Assembly: GCF_000744455.1 (NCBI RefSeq)
Contig: NZ_JQLY01000001.1
Location: 2,386,501 to 2,450,500, forward strand
Direction: 5' to 3'
DNA: 64,000 nt
DNA from: Methanobacterium sp. SMA-27
Lineage (GTDB): Archaea > Methanobacteriota > Methanobacteria > Methanobacteriales > Methanobacteriaceae
The first letter of the stretch is position 1, and the number at the start of each line of letters is the position of its first letter. A program made the translations under genes and the position numbers. The notes below the pieces were generated by a model. It made no database searches. It had not been told where the DNA came from and saw only the letters and a list, made by a program, of their open reading frames with translations. Below, one piece after another: positions 47,837-59,663 of this stretch.

Positions 47837-48291
47837 AGGTGGATAAAATTAAAAGCTCAGAACTGTTTTTAAAACTTAATCAAGAAATAGAACGCCACAG
47901 ATCGCTGGTAAAACCTGAAAAGAAAATTGATGATGAGTTACAAGGAAAAATGTCCAATTATAATCTAGAAAATTTCAATAGATTAACAGGAACTTCCTAT
48001 TTAGGGTGTGAAGAGGAAATTGATACAGATAAACTCGAAGATCTCAAACATGCCATAGATCATTACTTTGATTTTTACGCACCATATGATGAGGAATTTA
48101 AAGAATTTATAAAAATAATATCTATATACTTAACATTTATCGAAAAAAAGCCTTTACATCCACCAGGAATAGTTTTTTCAGGAGGAAGAACTGTCTATCA
48201 AAGGGGAAAAATCTATTACTGTACTGGAAAAAAATATTTTAAAAATGAAGAAGAATCCCTTTGCAACTTTTGTGTTGGTCTAGAAGTTTAG
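47815..48291 (+). CDS. DUF2115 (UPF0305) protein
   Basis: Methanogen-specific family of unknown function. From GTG 47815 the product is 158 residues, but the first 20-odd bases overlap cbiE and GTG 47839 (VDKIKSSELF) just after the cbiE stop is an equally good start, giving 150. The family signature PLHPPGIVFSGGRTVYQRGKIYYC is near the end, with the cysteine cluster C...CNFC at the C-terminus that may bind a metal. Residues before it are mainly helical and acidic. No mechanism is known. Co-translation with cbiE is likely, but a link to cobalamin synthesis is only guilt by neighbourhood. Confidence 0.82.
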   Translation: MCVSCLLKVDKIKSSELFLKLNQEIERHRSLVKPEKKIDDELQGKMSNYNLENFNRLTGTSYLGCEEEIDTDKLEDLKHAIDHYFDFYAPYDEEFKEFIKIISIYLTFIEKKPLHPPGIVFSGGRTVYQRGKIYYCTGKKYFKNEEESLCNFCVGLEV

Positions 48292-48356
48292 ATCAAGCAA
48301 TACTTCCATATTGTAATAAGTAATTATCATCGAAATGACAAAAATGAATAAAATCA

Positions 48357-48731
48357 TTACTTGCAGATGGATTCATCTTCTCCTCTCCATGGTGGAGATA
48401 CAATGCAGAGAAATTTCAGATCATCTTTACCAATATTTTTGATCCTTTGACATGCATTTGAAGGAATATACACAGATTGGCCTGTTTTCAAAACATTTGG
48501 TTCCTTATTTATATATATTTTACCCATTCCCTCTAGGATATAATATATTTCAATTGAGTTTATGAGTTTATGGGGAAGTGAAGATTGATCCGGTCCAAGA
48601 ATTGCATGGGCAATACTACAATCCATTTTTACATTATCGTTTTCAGGGTGAATAAGTTCGCATAGAGTTGTTTCATCAATGGCCTTGAAATAAGTTGATT
48701 TTTTGATGTCTTTTATCAGCATATGAATCAA
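48357..48731 (-). CDS. cupin domain protein
   Basis: A single-domain cupin of 124 residues. The barrel is visible as HAILGPDQSSLPHKLINSIEIYYILEGMGKIYI, with a glutamate and one histidine of the metal set, and GQSVYIPSNACQRIKNIG in the second motif, where only part of the usual second-motif histidine set is seen. This is a small-molecule- or metal-binding protein of unknown ligand, and catalysis cannot be claimed. It could start at ATG 48731 or three codons later. It is convergent with the DUF2115 gene and followed on the same strand (upstream in transcription) by the ArsA/Get3 gene. Confidence 0.78.
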   Translation of the reverse strand: MIHMLIKDIKKSTYFKAIDETTLCELIHPENDNVKMDCSIAHAILGPDQSSLPHKLINSIEIYYILEGMGKIYINKEPNVLKTGQSVYIPSNACQRIKNIGKDDLKFLCIVSPPWRGEDESICK

Positions 48732-48784
48732 CTAATTAGGTGTTAACAAAAAATAGAAGGGTTTTAAACCCTTAATTAAGGAAT

Positions 48785-50297
<1,513 letters not shown>

Positions 50298-50777
50298 ATG
50301 CAAAAAATGGGCAGTGCAATAATATTGATCATTTTAGGTTTAATTGTATTGGCCTTTCCTTTATTAGGACTCGTTCCATTAAGTCTACTTACTGGATTCA
50401 TAGTTCTTATCCTAGGTATAGGTCTTATATTGGGTGGAATAGCAGAGATGGGTGAAAGTGCAGGTATGGGAATCCTGGAACTGATATTGGGAATAATTGC
50501 CTTAATATTGGGTATTGGATTCATATTCAATCCTGCATTGTTCAGCTTTGTAGCTGGATTAATAGTATATATAGTTGGTTTATTCCTGATAATTGCCGGT
50601 ATTATTGGTATTGTTTCAAAATCCGGTGGAAGCAGATGGAATGGGGTTTTAGCCCTAATTATTGGTATAATATACCTAATTGTGGGAGTTTTAATAGCAA
50701 ATCCACTATACCTTGGAATATTAATTGGTCTCTGGTTGTTATTCACAGGTATAATAATGCTTGTCAAGAAAGATTAA
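50298..50777 (+). CDS. DUF308 membrane protein
   Basis: A very hydrophobic 159-residue membrane protein with six helices made of internally similar glycine/leucine/isoleucine repeats ([19 protein letters not shown] ... [16 protein letters not shown]), the HdeD/DUF308 family. HdeD helps acid resistance in enterobacteria, but function in archaea is unknown. ATG 50298 is set by GGAGGTAGTGAT before it; the frame also runs 10 codons upstream without a ribosome-binding site. The long open frame on the opposite strand is an artefact of codon bias. Confidence 0.8.
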   Translation: MQKMGSAIILIILGLIVLAFPLLGLVPLSLLTGFIVLILGIGLILGGIAEMGESAGMGILELILGIIALILGIGFIFNPALFSFVAGLIVYIVGLFLIIAGIIGIVSKSGGSRWNGVLALIIGIIYLIVGVLIANPLYLGILIGLWLLFTGIIMLVKKD

Positions 50778-51154
50778 AAAAAAATTTAAATATCCAACAA
50801 ACTCTATTTTTTTTTACTTTTTAATTATCTAAATAATTTTTTTTAATTATTAGAATTGTTTTCTAAGTTTAATGGGATTTCAGTTTGATAACTATTGATC
50901 TATATTCGATAGGAAAGTTTATTTTGAAAGGAACCAATACAACACTTTAGAGTTGTTAATATTAACTAGTATGGATAATGCTTTCTAATATTGACTTATA
51001 TCTGTAGTTAATATTTTAAATCGTAATTAAGAAAAAATAGGATGATATTTTCGTAAAATTCAAAAAACAATCCTACACTTAAAATTAGATCCTCTTAAAT
51101 AAACTGACCAGAGTTTTATTAAATCAAAATATTAAAAACCATCCAGTGGTTGAA
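50778..51154. other. 377-base intergenic region
   Basis: A/T-rich, with a run of eight T (about 50806) that may end the DUF308 transcript and AT-rich boxes near 51130 that could be the nadE promoter. No gene seen. Confidence 0.4.
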
Positions 51155-51976
51155 ATGCAAGAAGAAACAAATATTATTCTCCAAAGGGATCAAGAAAAAA
51201 TTGCTAACAAAATTTCCAAATTTATAGTAGATAAGCTGAAAGAATCTCAAACATCAGGGGTAGTTATTGGGCTTAGTGGAGGTTTAGACTCCTCAACAAC
51301 AGCTTATTTATGCGCACGATCTCTTAAAAATGATCAGATTTTGGGTATTATCATGCCAACAGTTACAACTCCTGATGAAGATATTGAAGATGCAATAACT
51401 GTTGCAGAGGCCCTTGGAATTGAATATGAAATTATCCATGTAGATGATTTAATAGCACCTTTCAAGGATCTTTGTATCCATGCTGCTCAGAAGAAACAGG
51501 GAACATCACACAACAGGGAACTAGCTAATGCTAATCTAAAGGCAAGAATTAGAATGATGATACTGTATTATCATGCAAATGACCTGAATAGATTGGTTGT
51601 AGGAACAGGAAACAGAACTGAACTTCTTGTAGGATACTTCACTAAATATGGTGATGGTGGTGTAGATATATTGCCAATCGGAGATCTTTACAAGACAGAA
51701 GTGAGATTACTTGCATCGCACATTGAAGTACCTGTTGGGATAATTGAAAAACCCCCAACAGCAGGTTTGTGGGCGGGTCAGACAGATGAAGAAGAATTGG
51801 GTATAAAATATGAGCTTCTTGACAAAATATTGTGTCTAATGGTTGATAAAAAGATGGAAGACACGGATATTGCACAAAAGTTGGGTATATCTATTGAAGA
51901 AATTTTAAGGATAAGGGCTAAGGTTAATAGTTCTATACATAAGTTGAAACCAGCACCATCGCCTGAAACAATTTGA
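51155..51976 (+). CDS. nadE: NAD+ synthetase
   Basis: ATP-dependent amidation of nicotinate adenine dinucleotide to NAD, the last step of NAD synthesis, using ammonia since there is no glutaminase domain (273 residues, single domain). The PP-loop VIGLSGGLDSSTTAYLCARSL binds ATP, followed by GTGNRTELLVGYFTKYGDGGVD and PIGDLYKTEVRLLA. ATG 51155 is chosen; GTG 51146 three codons earlier is possible. It is followed 28 bases later by cutA on the same strand. Confidence 0.95.
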   Translation: MQEETNIILQRDQEKIANKISKFIVDKLKESQTSGVVIGLSGGLDSSTTAYLCARSLKNDQILGIIMPTVTTPDEDIEDAITVAEALGIEYEIIHVDDLIAPFKDLCIHAAQKKQGTSHNRELANANLKARIRMMILYYHANDLNRLVVGTGNRTELLVGYFTKYGDGGVDILPIGDLYKTEVRLLASHIEVPVGIIEKPPTAGLWAGQTDEEELGIKYELLDKILCLMVDKKMEDTDIAQKLGISIEEILRIRAKVNSSIHKLKPAPSPETI

Positions 51977-52004
51977 TCTTTTAAAATTATAAAAAGGTGT
52001 AATA

Positions 52005-52322
52005 ATGTATTCAATGGTTTATATAACAACTTCAGGAGCTTTAGAATCCAAAAAAATCGCAAGAAAACTTTTAGAAGAAAAACTTGTAGCATGTATTAAT
52101 ATAATTCCAACAATAGAATCCGTCTATCTTTGGAAAGGTACTATTGAGGAAGATTCAGAGTCAATTATGTTTGTTAAAACAAAGTCAGTATTAGTTGGAA
52201 AAGTAATAAAGAGAATAGAACAACTTCACAGTTATGAAATTCCATGTATATTAGAAATACGTGTAAATAATGGATCTAATAATTATTTAAAATGGATGGA
52301 AAGTGAGTTGGAATTAAAATAG
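52005..52322 (+). CDS. cutA: CutA1 divalent-cation tolerance protein
   Basis: Small trimeric protein of 105 residues, linked to copper and other divalent-metal tolerance in bacteria; molecular role unsettled. The family markers are VYITTSGALESKKIARKLLEEKLVACINIIP, SVYLWKGTIEEDSES, and HSYEIPCILEI. GGTGTAATA precedes ATG 52005. It is likely co-transcribed with nadE upstream. Confidence 0.93.
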   Translation: MYSMVYITTSGALESKKIARKLLEEKLVACINIIPTIESVYLWKGTIEEDSESIMFVKTKSVLVGKVIKRIEQLHSYEIPCILEIRVNNGSNNYLKWMESELELK

Positions 52323-52505
52323 GGATTATTTAATCGTGAATGTCCAGTAAATAAATATAGTTAATAAAAAAATATTTGAGATAGATTAATCTTGTAAAAT
52401 TTATAATAATTATGTTCTGTTTAAAAATCAATATAATAATTTGATTTTGATATGATTTGAAAAATTAAATATTTCTACGTTTTAAGTTTATTTTGGGGTG
52501 ATCGT

Positions 52506-55382
52506 TTGACGGACATTAAAATTGAAGAGAAATGGCAAAGGAAATGGCAAGAAGCGGGTATATTCCACTCTGATCCTAATAATAAAAAGAAAATATATGT
52601 AACAGTAGCATACCCCTATCCTAGTGGAGCAATGCACATTGGGCATGGAAGAACTTATACAGTTCCAGATGTTTATGCACGTTTTAAAAGAATGCAAGGA
52701 TACAATGTCTTGTTTCCAATGGGTTGGCATGTAACAGGTGCTCCAGTTGTAGGGATTGCCAAACGTATCAAAAGAAGAGATCAGTGGACCATGGATATCT
52801 ATAAAAATATTCATAAGGTGCCTGAAGAAGAGCTTGAAAAATTCATTGATCCAGAATATATTGTAGAGTATTTCAGTAGGGAATATCATGACGTAATGAC
52901 CCGTATGGGTTATACAATTGATTGGAGAAGAGAATTCAAGACCCTGGATCCACATTATCAAAAATTTATAGAATGGCAGTTTAGAAAACTAAAAGAAAAG
53001 GACCTTGTACGTATAGGTGAACACCCTGTAAAGTACTGTCCAGAATGTGAAAATCCGGTGGGAGACCATGATCTTCTTGAAGGGGAAGGTGTTGGAATAA
53101 ATGAACTAACACTTGTTAAGTTTGAATTAGATGGGGAATATTTGGTTGCAGCAACATTCAGGCCTGAAACACTATTTGGGGCAACTAATTTATGGTTAAA
53201 TCCTGATTCAGAATATATTAAAATCAATGTGAACAATAAAAATTGGATAATAGCCAAAGAGGCCTACAGTAACATATTGAATCAAAAAAAAGATATTTTA
53301 AAGGTATCGGATGTCAATGCAAGCGAATTAATTGGTAAACATGTAAAAAATCCTTTAACTGGTGATAAACATATAATACTTCCTGCATCATTTGTTGATC
53401 CTGAATATGCTACGGGAGTTGTTTATTCTGTACCGGGACATGCTCCTGCAGATTTAATAGCATTGTTAGACCTTAAAAATGATGATAAGCAGCTTGAAAA
53501 ATATAGTATAAAAGATCAAGTTTTAGGGATACAAGCAATCGGGATAATAAAACTTGAAGGATTCAGTAATGTACCTGCAAAGGATATGATTGATAGATAT
53601 AATGTTGTAAATCAAAATGACATTAACTTAAAAGAAGCTACTAACGAATTATACAAACTTGAGCATGCAAAAGGGGTTATGGATAAGGATACTGGTGTTT
53701 ATCGGGGGCTTGGTGTTTCAGAAGCAAGGGATGAGATTATTAAACTCCTGACAAATGAAGGAAAAGGAGATATACTTTTTGAATTTGCAGAAAGACCTGT
53801 TATTTGTAGGTGTGGAACTAAATGTGTTGTTAAAATACTTAATGACCAGTGGTTTTTAAAGTACTCAGATGAGAGATGGAAGGAAGTTACTTATCAGTGT
53901 TTAGATGACATGAATATCATACCTGAAGAAGTTAGGGCTAACTTCAAGTATTATATTGGATGGCTTCAGGATTGGGCATGTTCAAGGAGAATCGGACTTG
54001 GAACCAAATTACCATGGAATAAAGACTGGTTAATAGAGCCTTTAAGTGATTCAACTATTTACATGGCATATTATACAATAGCAAAATATATGAAAGATAT
54101 TAATCCCGAGGATCTCAATGATCAATTCTTTGATGAGATATTTTTAGGATTGAAATTTTCTGTAGCACCCACACATGGAATAAATCCGGAACTCACTAAT
54201 GAGATGAAAGATGAATTCAATTATTGGTACCCTTTAAACTGGAGGCTTTCAGCCAAGGATTTGGTTGGAAATCACCTTTCATTCCATATATTCCATCATT
54301 CTGCAATATTCCCTCAGGAGAAATGGCCAAGGGGTATAGTTGTATTTGGAATGGGTCTATTGGAAGGTCATAAGATGTCCTCTTCCAAAGGGAATATTGT
54401 GATGCTGGAAGATGCAATAAAAACCTACGGATCGGATGTTATTAGACTGTTTTTAATGTCCTCAGCAGAACCTTGGCAAGATTTTGATTGGAGGGAAAAT
54501 GAAGTAAAGGGAATTAGTAAACGTCTGGAATGGTTCCTTGAATTTTCACAGAGGGTAGAAAAAATTTACGGCTCAGAAATAATAGTTGAAGACCATGAAA
54601 CTTTACCTAAAGTTAAAAAGTCTATAAATAAGTGGATGTTGGCCCAAGTTAATATGCGAATTATGGATGCAACAAAAGCTATGGAAGGATTTCAAACAAG
54701 AAAAGCATTACAAGAGGCGTTTTTCTTATTTAAAAAGGATATAGATCATTTCTTTTTCAGAATTGAACATGAAACAGAAGATGCGGTGGCAATGGGAGAA
54801 ATAGCTGAGGTTTTGGTTTACATTCTTGGGGTATGGATTCGTTTGATGGTCCCATTCGTTCCACATGGATGTGAGGAGCTTTGGGAAAGATATGGTGGTC
54901 ATGAGTTGGTTTCAACTAAAATGTGGCCAGAGCACTATCAAGATCCAAAGGATGAAATAATTCAAAAGGGTGAAGAAATAGTACATGGACTCTCTCAGGA
55001 TATAAACGAGATCAAAAAGGTTATCAACATTAAACCGACTAAAATTCATGTTTATGTTGCGCCAGAATGGAAATGGAAACTATTTGATATTGCAAACAAC
55101 ATTGGCAAACCAGATATAGGTAAAATAATGCAAGAAGCTATAAAACAAAATGTCCATGATAACAAAAAGGAAATAGCAGAATTTGCAAAGAAGATTGGAA
55201 AAGAAATGACTAAAATCAAGTATTTAGGAATGATAGATGAATATTCCGTCCTTAACAATTCAATTGAATTCCTTTCTGGAGAGGCTGATGCTGAGGTAAT
55301 TATCTACGATAAGCCTACCTATGATCCTCAGGGTAAATCGCGTAATGCAATGCCATATAAACCAGCCATTTATATAGAATAA
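52506..55382 (+). CDS. leuS: leucyl-tRNA synthetase
   Basis: Class I synthetase, archaeal/eukaryotic-type LeuRS of 958 residues. Key motifs are [17 protein letters not shown] (HIGH) at about residues 37-53, the editing domain in the middle ([15 protein letters not shown]), [12 protein letters not shown], and [11 protein letters not shown] (KMSKS) near residue 622. Two zinc-type cysteine sites, [12 protein letters not shown] and CRCGTKC, are visible. The start is TTG 52506, with GGGGTGATC a few bases upstream, since no ATG lies near the beginning of homology. C-terminal anticodon-binding domains are complete. Confidence 0.97.
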   Translation: MTDIKIEEKWQRKWQEAGIFHSDPNNKKKIYVTVAYPYPSGAMHIGHGRTYTVPDVYARFKRMQGYNVLFPMGWHVTGAPVVGIAKRIKRRDQWTMDIYKNIHKVPEEELEKFIDPEYIVEYFSREYHDVMTRMGYTIDWRREFKTLDPHYQKFIEWQFRKLKEKDLVRIGEHPVKYCPECENPVGDHDLLEGEGVGINELTLVKFELDGEYLVAATFRPETLFGATNLWLNPDSEYIKINVNNKNWIIAKEAYSNILNQKKDILKVSDVNASELIGKHVKNPLTGDKHIILPASFVDPEYATGVVYSVPGHAPADLIALLDLKNDDKQLEKYSIKDQVLGIQAIGIIKLEGFSNVPAKDMIDRYNVVNQNDINLKEATNELYKLEHAKGVMDKDTGVYRGLGVSEARDEIIKLLTNEGKGDILFEFAERPVICRCGTKCVVKILNDQWFLKYSDERWKEVTYQCLDDMNIIPEEVRANFKYYIGWLQDWACSRRIGLGTKLPWNKDWLIEPLSDSTIYMAYYTIAKYMKDINPEDLNDQFFDEIFLGLKFSVAPTHGINPELTNEMKDEFNYWYPLNWRLSAKDLVGNHLSFHIFHHSAIFPQEKWPRGIVVFGMGLLEGHKMSSSKGNIVMLEDAIKTYGSDVIRLFLMSSAEPWQDFDWRENEVKGISKRLEWFLEFSQRVEKIYGSEIIVEDHETLPKVKKSINKWMLAQVNMRIMDATKAMEGFQTRKALQEAFFLFKKDIDHFFFRIEHETEDAVAMGEIAEVLVYILGVWIRLMVPFVPHGCEELWERYGGHELVSTKMWPEHYQDPKDEIIQKGEEIVHGLSQDINEIKKVINIKPTKIHVYVAPEWKWKLFDIANNIGKPDIGKIMQEAIKQNVHDNKKEIAEFAKKIGKEMTKIKYLGMIDEYSVLNNSIEFLSGEADAEVIIYDKPTYDPQGKSRNAMPYKPAIYIE

Positions 55383-55430
55383 TTTATTTCATTTTATAAT
55401 TTTTAAGTTGGTAAATTTCAGATCAAACAC

Positions 55431-55684
55431 ATGTCAGAGGAACATTCTAATAAATTATCAAGATACAAGGCAACATTTAACCTTTCAGAACCAAGATCCA
55501 TTTCAAACTTTGAAGCTCTTAGAATTTCAGATCCTGATGGATGGTTAGTTTAATTGATAATAACAGAATTATCGGTTACAACTACTCTAAAACCATGGGA
55601 TATGAAGGATTTTTAGGATATTCCAAAAACCCTCTTCCAACACTTTGGGGCGTAGTAAGTGATATAAATAATACTAAAACTTAA
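55431..55684 (+). pseudogene. small unknown gene interrupted by a frameshift
   Basis: Frame one from ATG 55431 reads 40 codons (MSEEHSNKLSRYKATFNLSE ... DPDGWLV) to a TAA at 55551. The shifted frame continues at once with SLIDNNRIIGYNYSKTMGYEGFLGYSKN and ends at 55684. The two halves look like one protein of about 85 residues with no known family. There is no clear ribosome-binding site. It may be the end piece of a larger lost gene. Confidence that it is coding is modest. Confidence 0.4.
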
Positions 55685-55749
55685 AAAGAGGTATTTAGGA
55701 AATCATCTTAAAGTGATAAATTGATTATGATGCCGTGGAGGGGTTAATT

Positions 55750-56541
55750 TTAATATTTTTTAGTTTGAAGTTTCAGAAAGTTCTTGAGGATACCAACATC
55801 TTCAACTTCTGTTTCAACAATATCTCCTACATTCATAGGTCCTACACCTGGAGGAGTTCCAGTTGATATTATATCTCCAGGTTTTAATGTCATTATATTT
55901 GATATAAATTCTATCAATTCGTAAACATCAAATATCATATTTTTGGTGTTGGAATTTTGTTTCAATTCTTTGTTAAGTCTTAATGAAATTTTTTGGTTCA
56001 TTGGATCCATCTCTGTTTCGATCCAAGGCCCTAATGGTGCGAAGGTATCAAAACTTTTTGCTCTGGTCCATTGGATATCCTTCCTCTGTTTGTCCCTTGC
56101 AGTAACATCATTAACAACAGTATAACCGCCAATGTATTCAGGGGCATATTCAGATTTAACATTATGAGTTTCTTTTGAAATAACTATTCCAAGTTCTGCC
56201 TCATGATCAACTTGTGTAGAAGATCTGGGATAAATTATAGCATTTAAATGCCCTATAACTGCTGTTGATGGTTTTATAAAAATAATGGGTTCTTCAGGGA
56301 GGTCCATATCAAGTTCATTTGCATGGTCCATGTAATTTAGACCAATGCACACAATTTTCGAAGGAGCTATAGGGGCAATTATCTCTACTTCCTGAAGTTG
56401 ATAGCTGTTTAAAAGTTCCAGTTCATCTACATTCAAGGTATTTATTGCTTCGATCATAGAGGAATTGATTTCCGTTATTTTTTGATTTTCTATAAAACCT
56501 GTTTTTGTTTTCCCTTGTGTTTTAAATCCCACTAGTTTCAT
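55750..56541 (-). CDS. fumarylacetoacetate hydrolase family protein
   Basis: A 263-residue FAH-fold metalloenzyme. The family motif is present: IGLNYMDHANELD, HEAELGIVISKETHNV, GYTVVNDVTARDKQRKDIQWTRAKSFDTFAPLGPW and STGTPPGVGPM. The metal-binding carboxylates (DHEAE and the later Asp in NDVTARD) are intact. Relatives act as acylpyruvases, 2-keto-pentenoate hydratases or oxaloacetate decarboxylases; the substrate here is unknown. ATG 56541 is preferred with GGTGTGATT before it. It follows hisG on the same strand by 23 bases and is probably co-transcribed with it. Confidence 0.85.
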   Translation of the reverse strand: MKLVGFKTQGKTKTGFIENQKITEINSSMIEAINTLNVDELELLNSYQLQEVEIIAPIAPSKIVCIGLNYMDHANELDMDLPEEPIIFIKPSTAVIGHLNAIIYPRSSTQVDHEAELGIVISKETHNVKSEYAPEYIGGYTVVNDVTARDKQRKDIQWTRAKSFDTFAPLGPWIETEMDPMNQKISLRLNKELKQNSNTKNMIFDVYELIEFISNIMTLKPGDIISTGTPPGVGPMNVGDIVETEVEDVGILKNFLKLQTKKY

Positions 56542-56564
56542 TGAAATCACACCATATGAATCAT

Positions 56565-57425
56565 TTAAATGATTCTCTCAATTGGTACTACTAAAATGTC
56601 ACGAGCACCTATCTTTTTGAGATGATTTACAAGATTAAAAACTTCTTTTTCATCAACAACAGCATGAACAGCTACAACATCATTATCAGAAAGTACATTT
56701 GAAACAGTAGGTCCTGTGAGTCCGGGCATGGCTTTTTTAACATCGTCGAGGAATTTTTTGTTGACATTCATCATAACAAGTTTTTTACCCTCTGCATCTA
56801 AAACTCCTTTTATTCCGGTTCTTATGGCTTCAATTTTATCATTGTTGACTTTATAACTTTTTTTATTTGCAATGAGTTTAATTGAGCTTTCAAGGATCGT
56901 GTCAATGATTTTTAGATGATTCATTTTCAATGTGGTTCCGGTACTTGTAAGGTCTGTAATTATATCTGCAACGCCAATAAAGGGTGCTATTTCTGTAGAT
57001 CCACTTAATTCTACTATTTTAGCTTCAATCCCTTTGTTCTTGAAATATCGTTTTGTTAAATTGGGGAATTCAGTTGCAACCACGGCACCATCTTCAATAT
57101 CCGAAATTGTATTAGTGCATGAATCTTCTGGAACAGCTAATACTAGTTTTGCACTTCCAAAGTTCAGATCTTCCAATATCTCAACCGATGCACTATTCTC
57201 TTCTATGAGATCTAGGCCGGTCATTCCTAGATCTGCCGCACCATCTGCAACAAATTCCGGTATGTCAGCCGCTCTTGTGAACATAACACTTATCTCTTCA
57301 TCATAAGTCTCGGAAAATAGTCTTCGATTGGCAGTATCCTTTACTCCAATCCCTGCTTTACCTAAAAGTTTGACAGCAGGTTCGCTGATCCTTCCTTTGG
57401 AAGGCAATGCTATTCTTATCTGCAT
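56565..57425 (-). CDS. hisG: ATP phosphoribosyltransferase, long form HisG
   Basis: First step of histidine biosynthesis. At 286 residues it is the HisG-long type: the catalytic periplasmic-binding-like domain (IRIALPSKGRISEPAVKLL, PEFVADGAADLGMTGLDL, ATEFPNLTKRYFKN, SGSTEIAPFIGVADIITDLTSTGTTL) plus a C-terminal HisG_C domain of about 75 residues (DVKKAMPGLTGPTVSNV) that senses histidine for feedback. No HisZ partner is therefore needed. AGGAGGATTTAA precedes ATG 57425. The FAH gene follows on the same strand 23 bases later. Confidence 0.97.
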   Translation of the reverse strand: MQIRIALPSKGRISEPAVKLLGKAGIGVKDTANRRLFSETYDEEISVMFTRAADIPEFVADGAADLGMTGLDLIEENSASVEILEDLNFGSAKLVLAVPEDSCTNTISDIEDGAVVATEFPNLTKRYFKNKGIEAKIVELSGSTEIAPFIGVADIITDLTSTGTTLKMNHLKIIDTILESSIKLIANKKSYKVNNDKIEAIRTGIKGVLDAEGKKLVMMNVNKKFLDDVKKAMPGLTGPTVSNVLSDNDVVAVHAVVDEKEVFNLVNHLKKIGARDILVVPIERII

Positions 57426-57545
57426 TTAAATCCTCCTATTTCTAAAAATGTTTAAATCATGATTTAGTACTATTAAATTGATAACATGATAAAGTTGAAC
57501 TGTTAAATATTTATGTTCTTCCCTCAATTCATATATGGTGTGAAA

Positions 57546-58838
57546 ATGGAAAGCAAAAACATTCTTATAAAAGATGCAACAATCATTGCTGATGAAATAA
57601 TAAAAGGCTCATTATTAATCGAAAACGATAAAATAGTGGAAATTTCCGACAAAATCGGAATTAGTGATGCAGAAGAGTTAATACTCGCAGATGACAAGAT
57701 TTTACTCCCTGGACTTGTTAACACTCACACACATCTTTCAATGACACTCATGAGAGGCCTTGCAGATGATATCCCTCTTGATTCCTGGTTGAATAATCAT
57801 ATTTGGCCTGTTGAAGCAAATCTTAAAGGGGAACATTGTTACGTTGGAGCATTATTAGCCTGTGCAGAAATGATCAAATCTGGAACAACATGCTTCAATG
57901 ATATGTATTTTTTTATGGATCAAGTTGCAAAAGCTGCTGATGAAGCGGGTATTCGTGGAATGCTTTCACATGGAATGATAGACTTTGGTGACGAAGAGAA
58001 GAGAAAAAATGAATTCAAGGAAACAAGGCGTATTATAAAAAAATGTCATAATACTGGAGATGGCAGGATTAAAGTTGCATTTGGGCCTCATTCCCCATAT
58101 ACATGTTCACAAGAATTACTTGAAGGAGTAAAGAAGGAATCAAATAAATATGGAGTTAGAATACACATTCATGTCTCTGAAACTCAGAAAGAAGTTTCAG
58201 ACATTCAAGAGATACATGGAAAACGTCCTTTTGAGTATTTAAATGATATAAATTTTTTAGGAGAGGAAGTAACGGCTGCTCATGCAGTGTGGGTTTCAGA
58301 TTCTGAAATCGATATAATTAAGGAAAAAAATGTTAAGTTATCTCATAATCCTTCAAGTAACATGAAACTTTCATCGGGAATTTCTCCGGTTGCAAAACTT
58401 TTAGATAAAGAAGTTTGTGTGTCTTTGGGTACTGATGGCCCTGCATCAAACAACAATATGGATTTATTTGAGGAGATGAAAATTTCTGCACTTCTTCAGA
58501 AGGTAAATACCATGGATCCAACTGTTCTGTCAGCTGAAAATGTTTATAAAATGGCTACTATTAATGGTGCTAATTCACTTGGCCTTGAAAATGAAATAGG
58601 AAGTATAGGAGTTGGCAAAAAGGCTGATATTGTCTTAGTTAACAAGAAAATACCCAAATTAACTCCATTTAGAAATCCTATTTCTCATCTGGTATATTCT
58701 GCTAGCGGGGGTGATGTTGATACAGTGTTATGCAATGGGGAGATACTTATGAAAAATAAGGAACTTTTAACAATTGATGAAGCAAGAGTAATTGAGATTG
58801 CAGAAAATGCTTCAGAAGATCTTCTATCGAAATGTTGA
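57546..58838 (+). CDS. dadD: 5'-deoxyadenosine deaminase / MTA-SAH deaminase
   Basis: Amidohydrolase of 430 residues with a metal-binding TIM barrel. PGLVNTHTHLSMTLMRGLADD gives the HxH metal site, HIHVSETQKE the third ligand region, AAHAVWVSDSEI the fourth, and LGTDGPASNNNMDLFEEM the aspartate with the substrate loop, as in the MTA/SAH deaminase family. In methanogens DadD deaminates 5'-deoxyadenosine, the by-product of radical-SAM enzymes, and also SAH and MTA. Which substrate dominates is not told by sequence. ATG 57546 with GGTGTGAAA before it is clear. Confidence 0.88.
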   Translation: MESKNILIKDATIIADEIIKGSLLIENDKIVEISDKIGISDAEELILADDKILLPGLVNTHTHLSMTLMRGLADDIPLDSWLNNHIWPVEANLKGEHCYVGALLACAEMIKSGTTCFNDMYFFMDQVAKAADEAGIRGMLSHGMIDFGDEEKRKNEFKETRRIIKKCHNTGDGRIKVAFGPHSPYTCSQELLEGVKKESNKYGVRIHIHVSETQKEVSDIQEIHGKRPFEYLNDINFLGEEVTAAHAVWVSDSEIDIIKEKNVKLSHNPSSNMKLSSGISPVAKLLDKEVCVSLGTDGPASNNNMDLFEEMKISALLQKVNTMDPTVLSAENVYKMATINGANSLGLENEIGSIGVGKKADIVLVNKKIPKLTPFRNPISHLVYSASGGDVDTVLCNGEILMKNKELLTIDEARVIEIAENASEDLLSKC

Positions 58839-58875
58839 ACTATTTTTATGGGAATGAAGCCTAATGGGGTATAAA

Positions 58876-59556
58876 ATGGATAAATTAGTTTTATTTGACA
58901 TTGATAAAACATTACTGGTTGGTTCAACATTTCATTATGCTGCTTTAACAGAAGCATTATCCCAAGTATATGGAATAAAAAACCCTAGTTCTATTCCAAA
59001 TATGCAGGGAATGACAGATCTCAAAATTATTTGTACAACACTTGCATTGGAAAAACTGGATTTAGATACAATAAAATCTGGTTTAGACGAATGCATGGAT
59101 TTGATGTATTTGAATTTTAAGGTAGCTCTTCAAAATAAAGATTTAATAGTGTTAGATGGTGTGAGACTATTGCTTGAAAATCTTCAGAGACTTGAAATAC
59201 CAATGGGTCTTGTTACAGGAAACATGGAAGCCATAGCCTGGTTGAAACTTGAAAAAGTAGGTTTAAAAAAATATTTCCAGTTTGGTGGATTTGGAGACAG
59301 AGTTATGAAAAGAAGTAGTCTGGTTAAGGACGCTATTGCAGAGTCTGAAAAAAATTTAGGTAAAATTAATTATGAAAATATTTTTTTGATTGGTGACACA
59401 TCGCGAGACATATTAGGTGGTCAGAAAGTGGGAGTTAAAACAATTGGAGTAGCCACTGGAGATTTTTCTAATCATGAACTTATTCTTGCTGGTGCTGATT
59501 TCATTCTTGATGATCTTAAAGACACAAAAACCGTTTTGGACATTATTTTGAATTGA
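58876..59556 (+). CDS. HAD-superfamily phosphatase
   Basis: A 226-residue haloacid dehalogenase hydrolase of the phosphoglycolate phosphatase/beta-phosphoglucomutase-like group. Motif I LFDIDKTLLVG, motif II GLVTGNMEAIAWLKLEKVGL, motif III region MKRSSLVKDAI and motif IV FLIGDTSRDILGGQKVG are all present, with a helical cap between I and II. The phosphate donor is unknown. ATG 58876 follows GGGG, though ATG 58864 is also in frame. It lies 37 bases after the deaminase on the same strand and may be co-expressed. Confidence 0.85.
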   Translation: MDKLVLFDIDKTLLVGSTFHYAALTEALSQVYGIKNPSSIPNMQGMTDLKIICTTLALEKLDLDTIKSGLDECMDLMYLNFKVALQNKDLIVLDGVRLLLENLQRLEIPMGLVTGNMEAIAWLKLEKVGLKKYFQFGGFGDRVMKRSSLVKDAIAESEKNLGKINYENIFLIGDTSRDILGGQKVGVKTIGVATGDFSNHELILAGADFILDDLKDTKTVLDIILN

Positions 59557-59663
59557 TATGATTGATGATATAAACTGTTTTTTTTCTTTCAATTAACTCA
59601 GTTTTTAGAATAAATCATATTTTATTGAATGAGTTACATACATTTATAAAAGGAGGGAATTTA

